Shown here in pieces: positions 17,556 through 25,568 of a DNA stretch of 35,322 nt. Position 1 is the stretch's first letter; the number at the start of each line of letters is the position of its first letter. The translations under genes were made by a program, and so were the position numbers. The notes under the pieces were generated by a model, which saw only the letters and a list, made by a program, of their open reading frames with translations, had not been told where the DNA came from and ran no database searches. The stretch comes from Solirubrobacterales bacterium (GTDB lineage Bacteria > Actinomycetota > Thermoleophilia > Solirubrobacterales > Solirubrobacteraceae). The DNA is taken from the NCBI GenBank assembly GCA_027451345.1, contig DAIDJO010000049.1:1-35322 (forward strand). Direction: 5' to 3'.

Positions 17556-17728
17556 ATGATGTCGAGCGTCGGGGTCGAGGGGTCGGTCGCCTTCGGCTGG
17601 TCGGCCGCCTCGTCCGGGGCGCCGTGCGTGACCAGGAGCGGGACCGGCCGCGAGCCCTGGGCGTGCTGAAAGCTGCGGTACCAGTCGACGATCTGCTGGT
17701 AGGCGGGCGAGATGGCGGGAGTCGACAC
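17549..17728 (-). CDS. Very small hypothetical protein (59 aa)
   Basis: Short soluble protein with a central aromatic segment YQQIVDWYRSF and a Pro/Asp-rich tail; no family recognised. Nearly every codon ends in G or C, as in neighbouring real genes. The start is uncertain: the GTG at 17726-17728 opens at VSTPAISP, while another GTG at 17765-17767 would add 13 residues. No good ribosome site precedes either. Its stop codon lies in the right arm of the hairpin whose left arm holds the stop of the Nudix gene, which supports it as a true convergent gene. Confidence 0.55.
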   Translation of the reverse strand: MSTPAISPAYQQIVDWYRSFQHAQGSRPVPLLVTHGAPDEAADQPKATDPSTPTLDIIA

Positions 17729-17774
17729 GTTGCAGCTATCGGCAGACGCGGGCCGCGGCACGAGCACCGGGCCG

Positions 17775-17780
17775 TAGACT
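17775..17780 (+). promoter_or_regulatory. Putative -10 box (TAGACT), leaderless spacing
   Basis: TAGACT ends six bases before the GTG at 17787; no ribosome site intervenes. Confidence 0.5.
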
Positions 17781-17786
17781 CGGCGG

Positions 17787-17996
17787 GTGCTGACGATCTA
17801 CGGCGCCTGCGCCGTCACCTTCATGATGTGCATGTACGCGCTCGAGGGCCGTCACCGTCGCTACGTCCTCGCCTTCGCACTCGGCTGCCTGATGTCAAGC
17901 GCGTACGGATTCCTGTCCGGCACCTGGCCGTTCGGGGTCGTCGAGACGATCTGGGCGGTGGTCGCCCTGCGGCGCTATCAGCGGCAGGGCGACTGA
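17787..17996 (+). CDS. Small membrane protein (69 aa)
   Basis: Predicted protein with two hydrophobic segments (about residues 3-18 and 28-60, the latter possibly a hairpin with Gly/Trp/Pro in the middle) separated by a short basic loop, and a basic C-terminal end (RRYQRQGD). No family recognised. The GTG start at 17787 follows a TAGACT box by six bases, as in other leaderless genes here. G/C-rich third positions support coding. Confidence 0.7.
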   Translation: MLTIYGACAVTFMMCMYALEGRHRRYVLAFALGCLMSSAYGFLSGTWPFGVVETIWAVVALRRYQRQGD

Positions 17997-18100
17997 GCCG
18001 CGGGTCCGCGGCCCGCCGACCGGTGCCAGGGTCATCCGGAGCCGCCCCACGGGCCGGCTTCCGGACGCGCTTTAACGTGCGCACAGATCTTCGATCTTTC

Positions 18101-18130
18101 ATACGTCGCTGTCGGATACGTCGTTGTCGG
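18101..18130 (+). repeat. Tandem 15-bp repeat upstream of the LCP gene
   Basis: ATACGTCGCTGTCGG (18101-18115) is followed at once by ATACGTCGTTGTCGG (18116-18130), one mismatch in 15. It lies 60-90 bases before the LCP start, where an activator or repressor site could be. The gap 17997-18189 holds no gene. A TGTATA at 18175-18180, nine bases before the ATG, may be the -10. Confidence 0.5.
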
Positions 18131-18189
18131 TCCCCCGAGCCCGGGGGTGGCCGTGCTGCCAGCCGCCCGGGACCTGTATACGCCCGCCC

Positions 18190-20538
18190 ATGAGCCTGCT
18201 GAAGGACCCACCTCGGCCCCCGCGCACCAACCTGTCGCGGAGTGAGCCCCCGCGCCTGCCGCCCGAGCGGCGACCCCGGCGGATCTGGTGGCGGATGGCG
18301 CTCGGCTGCGTGATCCTGCTGCTCGCGAGCGCGGGCGCCGCCGCCGTCTTCGTCCTCGACCAGGTCCACACGTTCGTCCAGGACATCAGCGTCAACAAGC
18401 CACTGGCCGTCAACTCGAGGAGCCTGGCGGCCACGAGCTACGGGCGCCCGGAGACGATCCTCTTCGTGGGGAACGACACCCGTTCGGTGTTCAAGGACTA
18501 CCGGGGCGGCTACGTCCCGAATCTCGCCAACGAGATGCTGCTCGTGAGGTTCGATCCGAGCAAGCCGTGGATCTCGATGATCTCGCTCCCGCGCGAGCTG
18601 TGGGTCAACGTCACCGAGCCAAACGGCGTGACCTACACCAACCGACTGAACTCGGCCTACACCTTCGGCACCACGACGCTCCTGCGCACGATCAAGCAGG
18701 TCACCGGCCTGTCGGTCAACCACGTCATCGCCACGACGTTCACGCAGTTCGAGAACGCGATCAACAAGCTCGGCTGCGTCTACGACACGATCGACGAGCG
18801 CTATTACCACAACAACGCCGACGGCGGGCCCCAGTACCAGAACATCGACCTGCTCCCCGGATACCAGTGCCTGAATGGAAGCGAGGCCGAACAGTTCGTC
18901 TCCTACCGTCACACCGACACCTCGCAGATCCGCGATACGCGCGATCAGAGCTTCCTGCTCGCCGTCAAGCAGCAGTACGGGCCCCGGCTGGCGGGCAACA
19001 TCGGCGAGTTCGAGAAGATCTTCGGGCAGTCCGTGCGGACCGACCCGGGGCTGCGGAGCAGCAGCGAGATTCTGAATCTCGCGAATCTGTTGATCAGCGC
19101 GCAGGGACTCCGGGTCAGGCAGGTCCCGTTCCAGACCACCCCGTGTGACGGTGTCGACTGTCCGACGGCGGATCTCACCGCGACGGCGCAACAGATCCAC
19201 GACAGCGTGCACAACTTCCTCTTCGGGGGCGACATCATCCCGACCCGGCAGGTGGCCGCCATCGGGCACAAGATCCACCGTCACGGAGGGCTCGCGAAGC
19301 TGCCGCTGACGGCGACCCTCAGCTCCAATGTCGCCGCCGAGCGGGCCGCCGCGCCGCATATCCCGTTCACCGCGGAGTTCCCCAGGGTCCAGGATCTGGC
19401 CGGAAGCGCGGATCCCGTCGCGGCCCAGTGCACCACGGTGATGCAGCCCTGCATCCGCAGCTACGTGATCCGGGCTCCCGGTGGCCGTGCCTATCCAATC
19501 TACGTCGAGGTGTTCTCCAACGGGCTGCTCGGCCAGTACTACGACGTGCAGGGCACCACCTGGACCGGCCCGCCGCTGCTCTCGAGGCCAACCCAGACCA
19601 TCCGCGTCGGACGACGCTCGTACCAGCTGTTCTATGACGGCGGCCACCTCGCCACGGTGGCCTGGCGCCAGTACGGCGCCGTCTACTGGGTCCACAACAC
19701 GCTGACCGACGGCCTCGGTAACGGCGAGATCCTCGCCATCGCCGAGCAGACCGAGCCGATCGGCGCCATCCGCCACGCCCACACGTTGCCGATCCGCAGG
19801 GCGGCCTCGGTTCCGGTTCCAGCTGTCGCGACCGACTCCCCCGCTGCCACCGCGACGCCGTTGCTGATTTCCGTCGGGCGGCTGGGTGGACTCGTCGCGG
19901 TCCTGCTGCTGCCGCTCGGCGTGTTCCTGACCTACCGCAACCGCCGGCGTCTCCACGCCCTCAACGAACGAGCGGACACCACCGCACGGGTTGCGGCAAC
20001 CCTCGAGCATCAGCTCCTGGCGGCGGTGGCGGCGCAGCCGGCGTCGGGACGGCTCGCGGTCAGCGGCGCGCCGGGGGGTGCGCTGGGAACCGTCGCCGCC
20101 GGCAGCGGCGTCCGTCTCCACCGATCACGACCGTGGCGGGGGGCCGCCGTGGCGATCGGAATCGCCGTGGGACTCGTGATCATCGCCGCCGGCGTCTACG
20201 TCGCCCTCGGCGCCGGCCGGCCACGGCACGCCGGTGGCGGCGTCACCCGACCGGCACCCACCGCGCTCGTCGCCGTCCTCAACGCGGGGCACACCCCCCA
20301 CGCCGCCCATCACCTCGCCGCGCGCCTCGCCCGGGAGCACATCCGGGTGGCGGCCACGGGCAACCTCACCTCGGGAGCGCCGACGAGCTACGAGATCATC
20401 TACGCCCGCGGCGACCGTCATCAGGCACAGCTCCTGACACGCTTCCTCGCACCCCACCACGTGATCCTCGCCCCGGCCGACCGTGCGGCCGCCCGGATCA
20501 TCGACTCCGGCGCCAAGCTGATCGTCGTCATCCCGTGA
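18190..20538 (+). CDS. LytR-CpsA-Psr family protein with C-terminal LytR_C domain and three membrane segments
   Basis: Large envelope protein (782 aa). LCP proteins transfer glycopolymers from lipid carriers to peptidoglycan. After a basic Pro-rich cytoplasmic leader, helix 1 spans about residues 34-57. The LCP domain follows at about 88-262 (ISLPRELWV, LNSAYTFG and YRHTDTSQIRDTRDQ are recognisable). An extracytoplasmic region of unknown fold runs to about 555. Helix 2 (558-580), a basic cytoplasmic loop, and helix 3 (651-676) precede a LytR_C-like domain (691-782, beginning ALVAVLNAG). In the usual R-S-D-T motif this protein has L-A-N-E, and the usual PRD is PRE, so catalysis may differ. The ATG at 18190 is preceded by no ribosome site. 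Confidence 0.87.
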   Translation: MSLLKDPPRPPRTNLSRSEPPRLPPERRPRRIWWRMALGCVILLLASAGAAAVFVLDQVHTFVQDISVNKPLAVNSRSLAATSYGRPETILFVGNDTRSVFKDYRGGYVPNLANEMLLVRFDPSKPWISMISLPRELWVNVTEPNGVTYTNRLNSAYTFGTTTLLRTIKQVTGLSVNHVIATTFTQFENAINKLGCVYDTIDERYYHNNADGGPQYQNIDLLPGYQCLNGSEAEQFVSYRHTDTSQIRDTRDQSFLLAVKQQYGPRLAGNIGEFEKIFGQSVRTDPGLRSSSEILNLANLLISAQGLRVRQVPFQTTPCDGVDCPTADLTATAQQIHDSVHNFLFGGDIIPTRQVAAIGHKIHRHGGLAKLPLTATLSSNVAAERAAAPHIPFTAEFPRVQDLAGSADPVAAQCTTVMQPCIRSYVIRAPGGRAYPIYVEVFSNGLLGQYYDVQGTTWTGPPLLSRPTQTIRVGRRSYQLFYDGGHLATVAWRQYGAVYWVHNTLTDGLGNGEILAIAEQTEPIGAIRHAHTLPIRRAASVPVPAVATDSPAATATPLLISVGRLGGLVAVLLLPLGVFLTYRNRRRLHALNERADTTARVAATLEHQLLAAVAAQPASGRLAVSGAPGGALGTVAAGSGVRLHRSRPWRGAAVAIGIAVGLVIIAAGVYVALGAGRPRHAGGGVTRPAPTALVAVLNAGHTPHAAHHLAARLAREHIRVAATGNLTSGAPTSYEIIYARGDRHQAQLLTRFLAPHHVILAPADRAAARIIDSGAKLIVVIP

Positions 20539-20551
20539 GCCGCGGGCGTCC

Positions 20552-21493
20552 TCACCCCCCGGCGGATGCCGGGGCGGCGGCAGCGACCGTCCGTGGCTCC
20601 TCCTCGGCCGTCCGGCTGCGGGCGGGAAACGTCAGCACGACCTTGCCGGCCACCTCTCCGGACCGCAGGGCCACGAGCGCTCGGTCGGCGTCACGCCAGT
20701 CGACGGTCACGCCGATCGTGGGCTTCACACGGCCCTGCTGCAGCAGTTCGGCGAGCGCCCGCAGGTCACCGGCGACGCCGTTCGGGTGCGCTTGCGCGTA
20801 GGAGAAGTAGGTCTGGATCCGGGCTCCCTCGTGGCCGATGAAATCGAGCAGGGTGAGGGTCGCCGGCTCGGGATCGGTGGCGCCGAACAGCACGATCGTG
20901 CCGCCGGGTCGGATCGCGCGGACCGCTCGCCCGAGTGACGCTCCCCCCACTCCGTCGAGGACCACATCAAACGCCGACGGCTCGGGCTCCTCGCCCGCCA
21001 GCACGTGGGCGGTCACACGCGCTCCCGCCGCGGCGGCAAGCTGCACCGCGAGGTGGCCGACCCCGCCGCTCGCTCCGAGGATGAGCACCCGCCGGCCGAG
21101 GATCGGGCCGGCGAGCCGCACGATGTTCAGCGCGGTCCGCCCGGCGATCCCGAGCGTGGCGGCGTCCTCGAACGAGACGCCCTCCTCCAGCGCCGTGAGC
21201 CGCCCGGCCGCGACGGCAACCCGCTCCGACCAGGCGCCGCCTTCGGCGACCCCGACGACGCGTGTTCCCACACCCGGCCCCTCACCCGACGCGGCCGCCT
21301 GGGTGACGACCCCGGCCAGGTCCTGCCCCGGCCGCCATCCGTCGGGGCGGGCGGCCAACAGCGCCAGCTCGCCCCGGTTCAGCGAGCTGGCGCGCACCTC
21401 GACCACCGCCTCGTCCTCGGCGGGCTCCGGCTCTGGCACCTCGGCCAGCGAGACCGGTGGGTCAACCCGTCCGTCCCGAATCAGCGCAAACAC
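20552..21493 (-). CDS. Zinc-independent MDR oxidoreductase (quinone oxidoreductase-like)
   Basis: NAD(P)H-dependent medium-chain oxidoreductase (313 aa), likely a quinone or enone reductase. The N-terminal GroES-like domain lacks the zinc ligands of alcohol dehydrogenases (RPGQDLAGVV region), and the Rossmann domain shows the dinucleotide loop LILGASGGVGHLAVQLA near residue 138. The GTG at 21491-21493 was chosen because AAGGAG lies seven bases upstream; a longer frame beginning at 21523 has no such site. It is divergent from a LysR regulator (21605), the classical arrangement of a regulator next to its target. The compound reduced is unknown. Confidence 0.9.
   Translation of the reverse strand: MFALIRDGRVDPPVSLAEVPEPEPAEDEAVVEVRASSLNRGELALLAARPDGWRPGQDLAGVVTQAAASGEGPGVGTRVVGVAEGGAWSERVAVAAGRLTALEEGVSFEDAATLGIAGRTALNIVRLAGPILGRRVLILGASGGVGHLAVQLAAAAGARVTAHVLAGEEPEPSAFDVVLDGVGGASLGRAVRAIRPGGTIVLFGATDPEPATLTLLDFIGHEGARIQTYFSYAQAHPNGVAGDLRALAELLQQGRVKPTIGVTVDWRDADRALVALRSGEVAGKVVLTFPARSRTAEEEPRTVAAAAPASAGG
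20557..20574. terminator. Small hairpin at the convergent LCP/oxidoreductase ends
   Basis: A 7-bp CCCCGGC/GCCGGGG stem with a GGAT loop, lying within the last codons of the minus-strand oxidoreductase and 18 bases past the LCP stop. It could end LCP transcription; there is no T-run. Confidence 0.35.
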
Positions 21494-21577
21494 CTCACCG
21501 CTCCTTTCGTCGTCTGGTTGCACCCGGTAGTTCAGGCCAGCGCGCCCGCATCGGCAATGGCCCCGACGTGCTGGCTG

Positions 21578-21597
21578 CGATCACGTGGCGCTATCGT
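21578..21597. promoter_or_regulatory. LysR-type T-N11-A site overlapping the LysR -10 box
   Basis: CGAT (21578-21581) and ATCG (21593-21596) form an inverted repeat with exactly 11 bases between T and A, the LysR recognition form. It overlaps TATCGT (21592-21597), a -10 box seven bases before the LysR ATG, so self-repression is likely. Confidence 0.45.
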
Positions 21598-21604
21598 CGC
21601 CGCG

Positions 21605-22522
21605 ATGGAGCTGCGCCAACTGGCCGCCTTTGTCGCCGTCGCCGATGAGCTTCACTTCGGCCGTGCCGCCGAGCGCCTGGACGTCGTGCAGCCGGCCGTC
21701 AGCCAGCTCGTGCGCCGCCTCGAGCAGGAGCTCGGCGTCGTCCTGTTCGAGCGCTCGAGCCATCATGTCGCGCTGACCGGGGCGGGGGCGGAGCTGCTGC
21801 CCGCCGCTCGTCAGGCGCTCGCGGCGCGGGATGAGCTCGCCCGCCGGGCGGCGGCGCTCATCCGGGGCGACCAGGGCGTGCTGCGCGTCGGGACCTCCGA
21901 GGGCATCGGCCAGAACCTCAACCTGCTGCTCGCCCGGTTCGCCGAGCGGCGTCCCGGGGCCAGCGTTCGCCTCCGGGCGCTCCACACGCCCGCCAAGCTC
22001 GACGCCGTACGAGCCGGGGAGCTCGACGTCGCGTTCGTTCGCGCCCCCCTCGAACTGACCGGGCTGCGCTCGCTGCCACTGTGGAGCGAGCCCCTCTGCG
22101 TGGCGCTGCCCGAGGGTCACCCACTCTGCGCCCAACCCGAGCTGCGGCTGATCGCCCTCGCGTCGCTGCCGCTGATCCTCGGCCCGCGGCACGCCAACCC
22201 GGGGATCCATGAGGAGCTGCTCAAGCTCTGCCACGACGCCGGCCTGGAACCGCGGCTCGGCCCCGAGCTCCACAACCTCCAGGAGGCGCTGGCCACGATC
22301 GCCAGCGGAACGGCCTGGACCCTGCTCACCGCCAGCAACGCTCCGTACGACCTGCCGGGGATCGCGGTCCGTCCGCTCGCCGAACCCCGGGCATCGACGA
22401 GCGTCGCCCTCATCTGGCGCGCCACCGGAGCAAGCCGGCTCACGCAGGCGTTCGTCGAACTGGCGCGGCACGCCCGGGACCGGGGCGACCTCGGACGCGC
22501 CGCGCCGGATGCGGCGGGCTGA
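21605..22522 (+). CDS. LysR-family transcriptional regulator
   Basis: DNA-binding regulator (305 aa). The N-terminal winged helix-turn-helix is clear (residues 1-60: MELRQLAAFVAVADELHFGRAA, then QPAVSQLVRRLEQELGVVLFERS). The C-terminal periplasmic-binding-like effector domain starts near 90. The ATG at 21605 follows a TATCGT box by seven bases with no ribosome site, so the message is probably leaderless. It is divergent from the quinone-oxidoreductase-like gene, its most likely target, and convergent with a DHA2 exporter. The effector is unknown. Confidence 0.93.
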   Translation: MELRQLAAFVAVADELHFGRAAERLDVVQPAVSQLVRRLEQELGVVLFERSSHHVALTGAGAELLPAARQALAARDELARRAAALIRGDQGVLRVGTSEGIGQNLNLLLARFAERRPGASVRLRALHTPAKLDAVRAGELDVAFVRAPLELTGLRSLPLWSEPLCVALPEGHPLCAQPELRLIALASLPLILGPRHANPGIHEELLKLCHDAGLEPRLGPELHNLQEALATIASGTAWTLLTASNAPYDLPGIAVRPLAEPRASTSVALIWRATGASRLTQAFVELARHARDRGDLGRAAPDAAG

Positions 22523-22551
22523 CTCGCCGCACCGCCGCCCGGCGCACGCCG

Positions 22552-23988
22552 TCAGGGATCCGGCGGTTGCGTCCGGCTTGCGCGGTCACCCCGCAGCGCG
22601 TCACCCGAGCTCGGGTGCATGCGCAGCGTCGTGAGGGTCGCGAGCAGCGCCACGCCCGCGATGAGCCCGAAGGCGACCGTGTACTCGGTGTGGCCGCCCG
22701 GAGCGGCGCCGAACCACCGTCCGACCGGAGTCCCGAGCCGGAGCGCGACCGCGCCCGCGGCGACGCCCCAACTCGCGCCGAGCTGCTGGACGGTGACCAC
22801 GAGCGTGTTGGCGTGGCGCATCTCGCCGGGCGGGATGTCACTGAAGATCACGGTCGAGTAGCCGGTCGCCCCGATCGAGCGGCCGACGCCGCCGAGCACC
22901 AGGATCAGCGCGAGCACGACGATCGGCGTCCCGATGCCGACGACGCCCAGGAGCGCCAGTGACGCCGCCATGCCCGCGGTCGATGCGACCAGCACCGGCC
23001 GGAAGCCGAGGCGCGAGTAGAGCCACGTGGTGACCGGTTTGATCCCGACGTTGCCCACGAAGATGAACAGCACGAGCGAGCCGGCCTTCACAGCGCTCCA
23101 GTGGAACACCTCCTCGAACAGCAGTGGCGCGAGGAATGGGGCGGCGTTCAACGCGATCCAGTGAAAGATCGAGCCGGCGAGCGCCGAGCGGAAGCTGTGG
23201 ATGCGGGTCAGGCGCAGATCGACGAGCGGCGATTCGGCTCGCATGAGATGCACGAGCGCGGCGGCCGACAGCCCGACCGCGGACAGGCCGATCGCGGCGG
23301 TGAGCGTCCAGTCCGTGTGGGCCGTCGCGAGCAGGTCGGCGGCGAACGTCAGCCCCCCGAGCCCGAGCCCGGTCAGGGCCAGGCCGACCAGATCGAGCCG
23401 GCCGGGCGCCGGGAGTGGCGGCGGGTGCACGATGCGCCATGCGATCAGCGTCGCCGCGACGCCGAGCGGGAGGTTGATCAGGAACAGCCAGTGCCAGCTG
23501 GCGTAGGTGGTGATGAGGCCACCGAGGAGGGGCGCCACGACCGGCGAGAGCAGTCCGGGCCAGACGAGCAGCGCAGTCAGGCGGATGAGGTTCGAGGCGT
23601 CTGCCTTGGCCAGCACGAGCAGCCTGCCCACCGGCACCATCATCGCGGCGCCGAGCGCCTGCACGACGCGCATCACCACGAGCTCGGCGAGGCTCGTGGA
23701 CGCGGCGGCGCCAACCGAGGCGAGCGTGAAGATGATGATCGCCGCCAGGAAGGTTCCGCGGCCACCGAAGCGCGCGGCCATCCAACCGCTCAGCGGGATC
23801 AGCACCGCCAGCGTCACCAGGTAGGCGGTGATGACGAGCGCGATGCTGCCGGCCGACACGTGCAGCGCCCGCGCGATCCTCGGCGCCGAGGTCGTGACGA
23901 TCGTCCCATCGAGCATCTCCATGAAGAAGCAGCCGGCGACCAGCAGTGCGACGCGTCGCTGCGCGCGGTCAATTGGCGCCGGAGCCAT
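22552..23988 (-). CDS. MFS drug exporter, DHA2 (EmrB/QacA-like) type
   Basis: Proton-driven multidrug exporter (478 aa) of the 14-helix DHA2 group. The first helix carries MEMLDGTIVTTSAPRIARAL, close to the family D1 motif LDxTIVNxALP. Motif A is GWMAARFGGR near residue 65, and motif C is GLLSPVVAPLLGG near 150. The ATG at 23986-23988 gives a short basic N-terminus before helix 1; the frame upstream is Arg/Ser-rich and unlikely to be translated. It is convergent with the LysR gene and divergent from a cupin gene across 178 bases. Substrate unknown. Confidence 0.9.
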   Translation of the reverse strand: MAPAPIDRAQRRVALLVAGCFFMEMLDGTIVTTSAPRIARALHVSAGSIALVITAYLVTLAVLIPLSGWMAARFGGRGTFLAAIIIFTLASVGAAASTSLAELVVMRVVQALGAAMMVPVGRLLVLAKADASNLIRLTALLVWPGLLSPVVAPLLGGLITTYASWHWLFLINLPLGVAATLIAWRIVHPPPLPAPGRLDLVGLALTGLGLGGLTFAADLLATAHTDWTLTAAIGLSAVGLSAAALVHLMRAESPLVDLRLTRIHSFRSALAGSIFHWIALNAAPFLAPLLFEEVFHWSAVKAGSLVLFIFVGNVGIKPVTTWLYSRLGFRPVLVASTAGMAASLALLGVVGIGTPIVVLALILVLGGVGRSIGATGYSTVIFSDIPPGEMRHANTLVVTVQQLGASWGVAAGAVALRLGTPVGRWFGAAPGGHTEYTVAFGLIAGVALLATLTTLRMHPSSGDALRGDRASRTQPPDP

Positions 23989-24166
23989 GCGCGATACAGA
24001 ACCAGAACGGCGCCACGGCTGCCCGGCGGCGCGACCCGACGCGTCGCCGCCCGCGACCCGAGGGCTCCGTCCGCGGGGCGAAGCTCCAACCCGGCCCGCG
24101 CACCCGGCGGCGCCGGCAGCTAGGGTTCCGCTTCTCTTCTGTTCGCCCGTCACGCCAAGGAGCGCC

Positions 24167-24559
24167 ATGTCCCGGTTCGCGAAGGTCAATCTGCTCGAGG
24201 TCGAGGACTCCGTCGCCGGCCGGGTCGAGGGGCTCGAGGGGCGGTTCGCTCGCGAGCAGCTGGGCTCGCGGGACCTCGGGGTGAGTCTGTTTCGATACGC
24301 GCCGAACCTGCGCAGTCCGATGGCGCACAGCCACCGGGAACAGGAGGAGGCGTATCTCGTCGTGGCCGGCTCGGGACAGATCCTGCTGGACGATGAGATC
24401 GAGGATCTCCGGACCTGGGATGTGATCCGCGTCGCACCCGAGGTGGTCCGGGCCTTTGCGGCCGGCCCCGACGGTCTCGACGTCATCGCGATCGGCGGCC
24501 CGAAGCCGGCGGAGGGCGACGGTGTCCGCGCCGAAGCGAACTGGCCGGTCTCGGGCTAA
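24167..24559 (+). CDS. Cupin-domain protein
   Basis: Small beta-barrel protein (130 aa) with a single cupin domain. HSHREQEEAYLVVAGSGQILLDDE near residue 50 gives cupin motif 1 with H-x-H and a downstream Glu as metal ligands; motif 2 (around residues 85-105) is degenerate and lacks an obvious His. It may be a metal-binding sensor or an enzyme with altered chemistry. The ATG at 24167 has an AAGGAG ribosome site five bases upstream, and TAGGGT at 24121-24126 may be the -10 box. Divergent from the DHA2 exporter and convergent with a LysR gene. Confidence 0.88.
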   Translation: MSRFAKVNLLEVEDSVAGRVEGLEGRFAREQLGSRDLGVSLFRYAPNLRSPMAHSHREQEEAYLVVAGSGQILLDDEIEDLRTWDVIRVAPEVVRAFAAGPDGLDVIAIGGPKPAEGDGVRAEANWPVSG

Positions 24560-24574
24560 CGGGGGCGCGGCGCG

Positions 24575-25507
24575 CTAGAGGCTGGCCGCGGGTGACTGCT
24601 GGGCCGCCGCACGTCGAATGGCATCGCTCAGCACGACGGCGGCCGGAGGCAGCTCGCGATCGCGCGCCCAGCAGAGCGAGAGCGTGCGCGGCGGAACCTC
24701 GTCGCGCAGGGCGAGCCGGCGTAGCCGGGGATCGATCAGGTCGGCCGAGGACAGCGCGCCCAGGCAGGCACAGCCGAGGTCGTTGGCGACCAGGACCTGG
24801 ATCATCAGGTTGTCGTCGGTCCGGTAGATGATGCGGGGCCGGACCCCGCGTTGCCTCCAGAGCCGCTCGAGGTTGGCCTGAGCGCGCCAGCGCTGATGCC
24901 AGGCGATCATGTCCGCACCGTCAAGAGCGTCGAGCGTGATTGAGCTGGAGGCCGCGATCGGGTTGTCCCGGTGGGCGATCACGACCCACGTGTCCTCGAA
25001 CAGCGGGGTGGTCACCACCCGCTCGTCCGCCTCGACGTTGATGTAGAGCCCGATGTCGACCTGTCCGTGGTGCAGCTGCTGCACGAGCGTCTCCGACGTG
25101 GCGGCGTTGATCAACGAGACATCGATGCCCGGACTGGTGCGACGGAGATACGCGAGCGGTGCAGCCACCATCGCGCACGTGCTCTGCGAGAGCCCGATCC
25201 GCAGCGTCCCGCGCTCACCCGCCAGCGCGGCCCGGATATCGGCATCGAGCGCCTGGTTGGCCGCCATCACCCGCTGCGCATGCTGGTAGACGAGCTCGCC
25301 GTGAGGGGTCAGTCCCACCTTGCCTCGCCCCCCGGGACGGACGAACACGGTCACGCCGAGGCGCCGCTCGATCGCCGCGATCTGATGCGAGACCGCGGAC
25401 TGCGTGTAGCCGAGGGAGCGCGCCGCCGCTCGGAACGAACCGGTGTCGGCCACCGCCACCAGCGCCCGGAGCGTGCGCGGGTCGATCGGATCTACGGTTA
25501 CTGACAT
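24575..25507 (-). CDS. LysR-family transcriptional regulator
   Basis: Regulator (310 aa) with an N-terminal helix-turn-helix (DPRTLRALVAVADTGSFRAAARSLGYTQSAVSHQIAAIERRLG, residues 9-51) and an effector-binding domain with TLRIGLSQSTCAMVAAPL near residue 100. It belongs to a different LysR subgroup from the regulator at 21605. The ATG at 25505-25507 opens into an AT-rich control region shared with the divergent DHA2 exporter at 25569, which is the likely target. A TATGAT on the minus strand at 25542-25547 may be its -10, giving a leader of about 28 bases that contains an inverted repeat suited to self-control. Confidence 0.94.
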   Translation of the reverse strand: MSVTVDPIDPRTLRALVAVADTGSFRAAARSLGYTQSAVSHQIAAIERRLGVTVFVRPGGRGKVGLTPHGELVYQHAQRVMAANQALDADIRAALAGERGTLRIGLSQSTCAMVAAPLAYLRRTSPGIDVSLINAATSETLVQQLHHGQVDIGLYINVEADERVVTTPLFEDTWVVIAHRDNPIAASSSITLDALDGADMIAWHQRWRAQANLERLWRQRGVRPRIIYRTDDNLMIQVLVANDLGCACLGALSSADLIDPRLRRLALRDEVPPRTLSLCWARDRELPPAAVVLSDAIRRAAAQQSPAASL

Positions 25508-25514
25508 CGATCAA

Positions 25515-25530
25515 AACTGCCAAAACAGTT
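25515..25530. promoter_or_regulatory. Inverted-repeat operator between divergent LysR and exporter
   Basis: AACTG-N6-CAGTT lies directly upstream of the exporter -35 box and downstream of the LysR -10 box. The position suits activation of the exporter and repression of the regulator. The spacing is not T-N11-A. Confidence 0.55.
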
Positions 25531-25533
25531 CAT

Positions 25534-25562
25534 TTGCGAGCATCATAGTTCGCGCCTAGATT
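25534..25562 (+). promoter_or_regulatory. Complete promoter of the second exporter, leaderless
   Basis: -35 TTGCGA (25534-25539), 17-base spacer, -10 TAGATT (25557-25562), then six bases to the GTG at 25569. This is the best-formed promoter in the window and predicts a start point at the start codon. Confidence 0.65.
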
Positions 25563-25568
25563 GGACGG

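Noticed and set aside
17821-20121. 766-residue minus-strand frame opposite the LCP gene
   Set aside because: Shadow frame; the plus strand has membrane segments and recognisable LCP and LytR_C domains.
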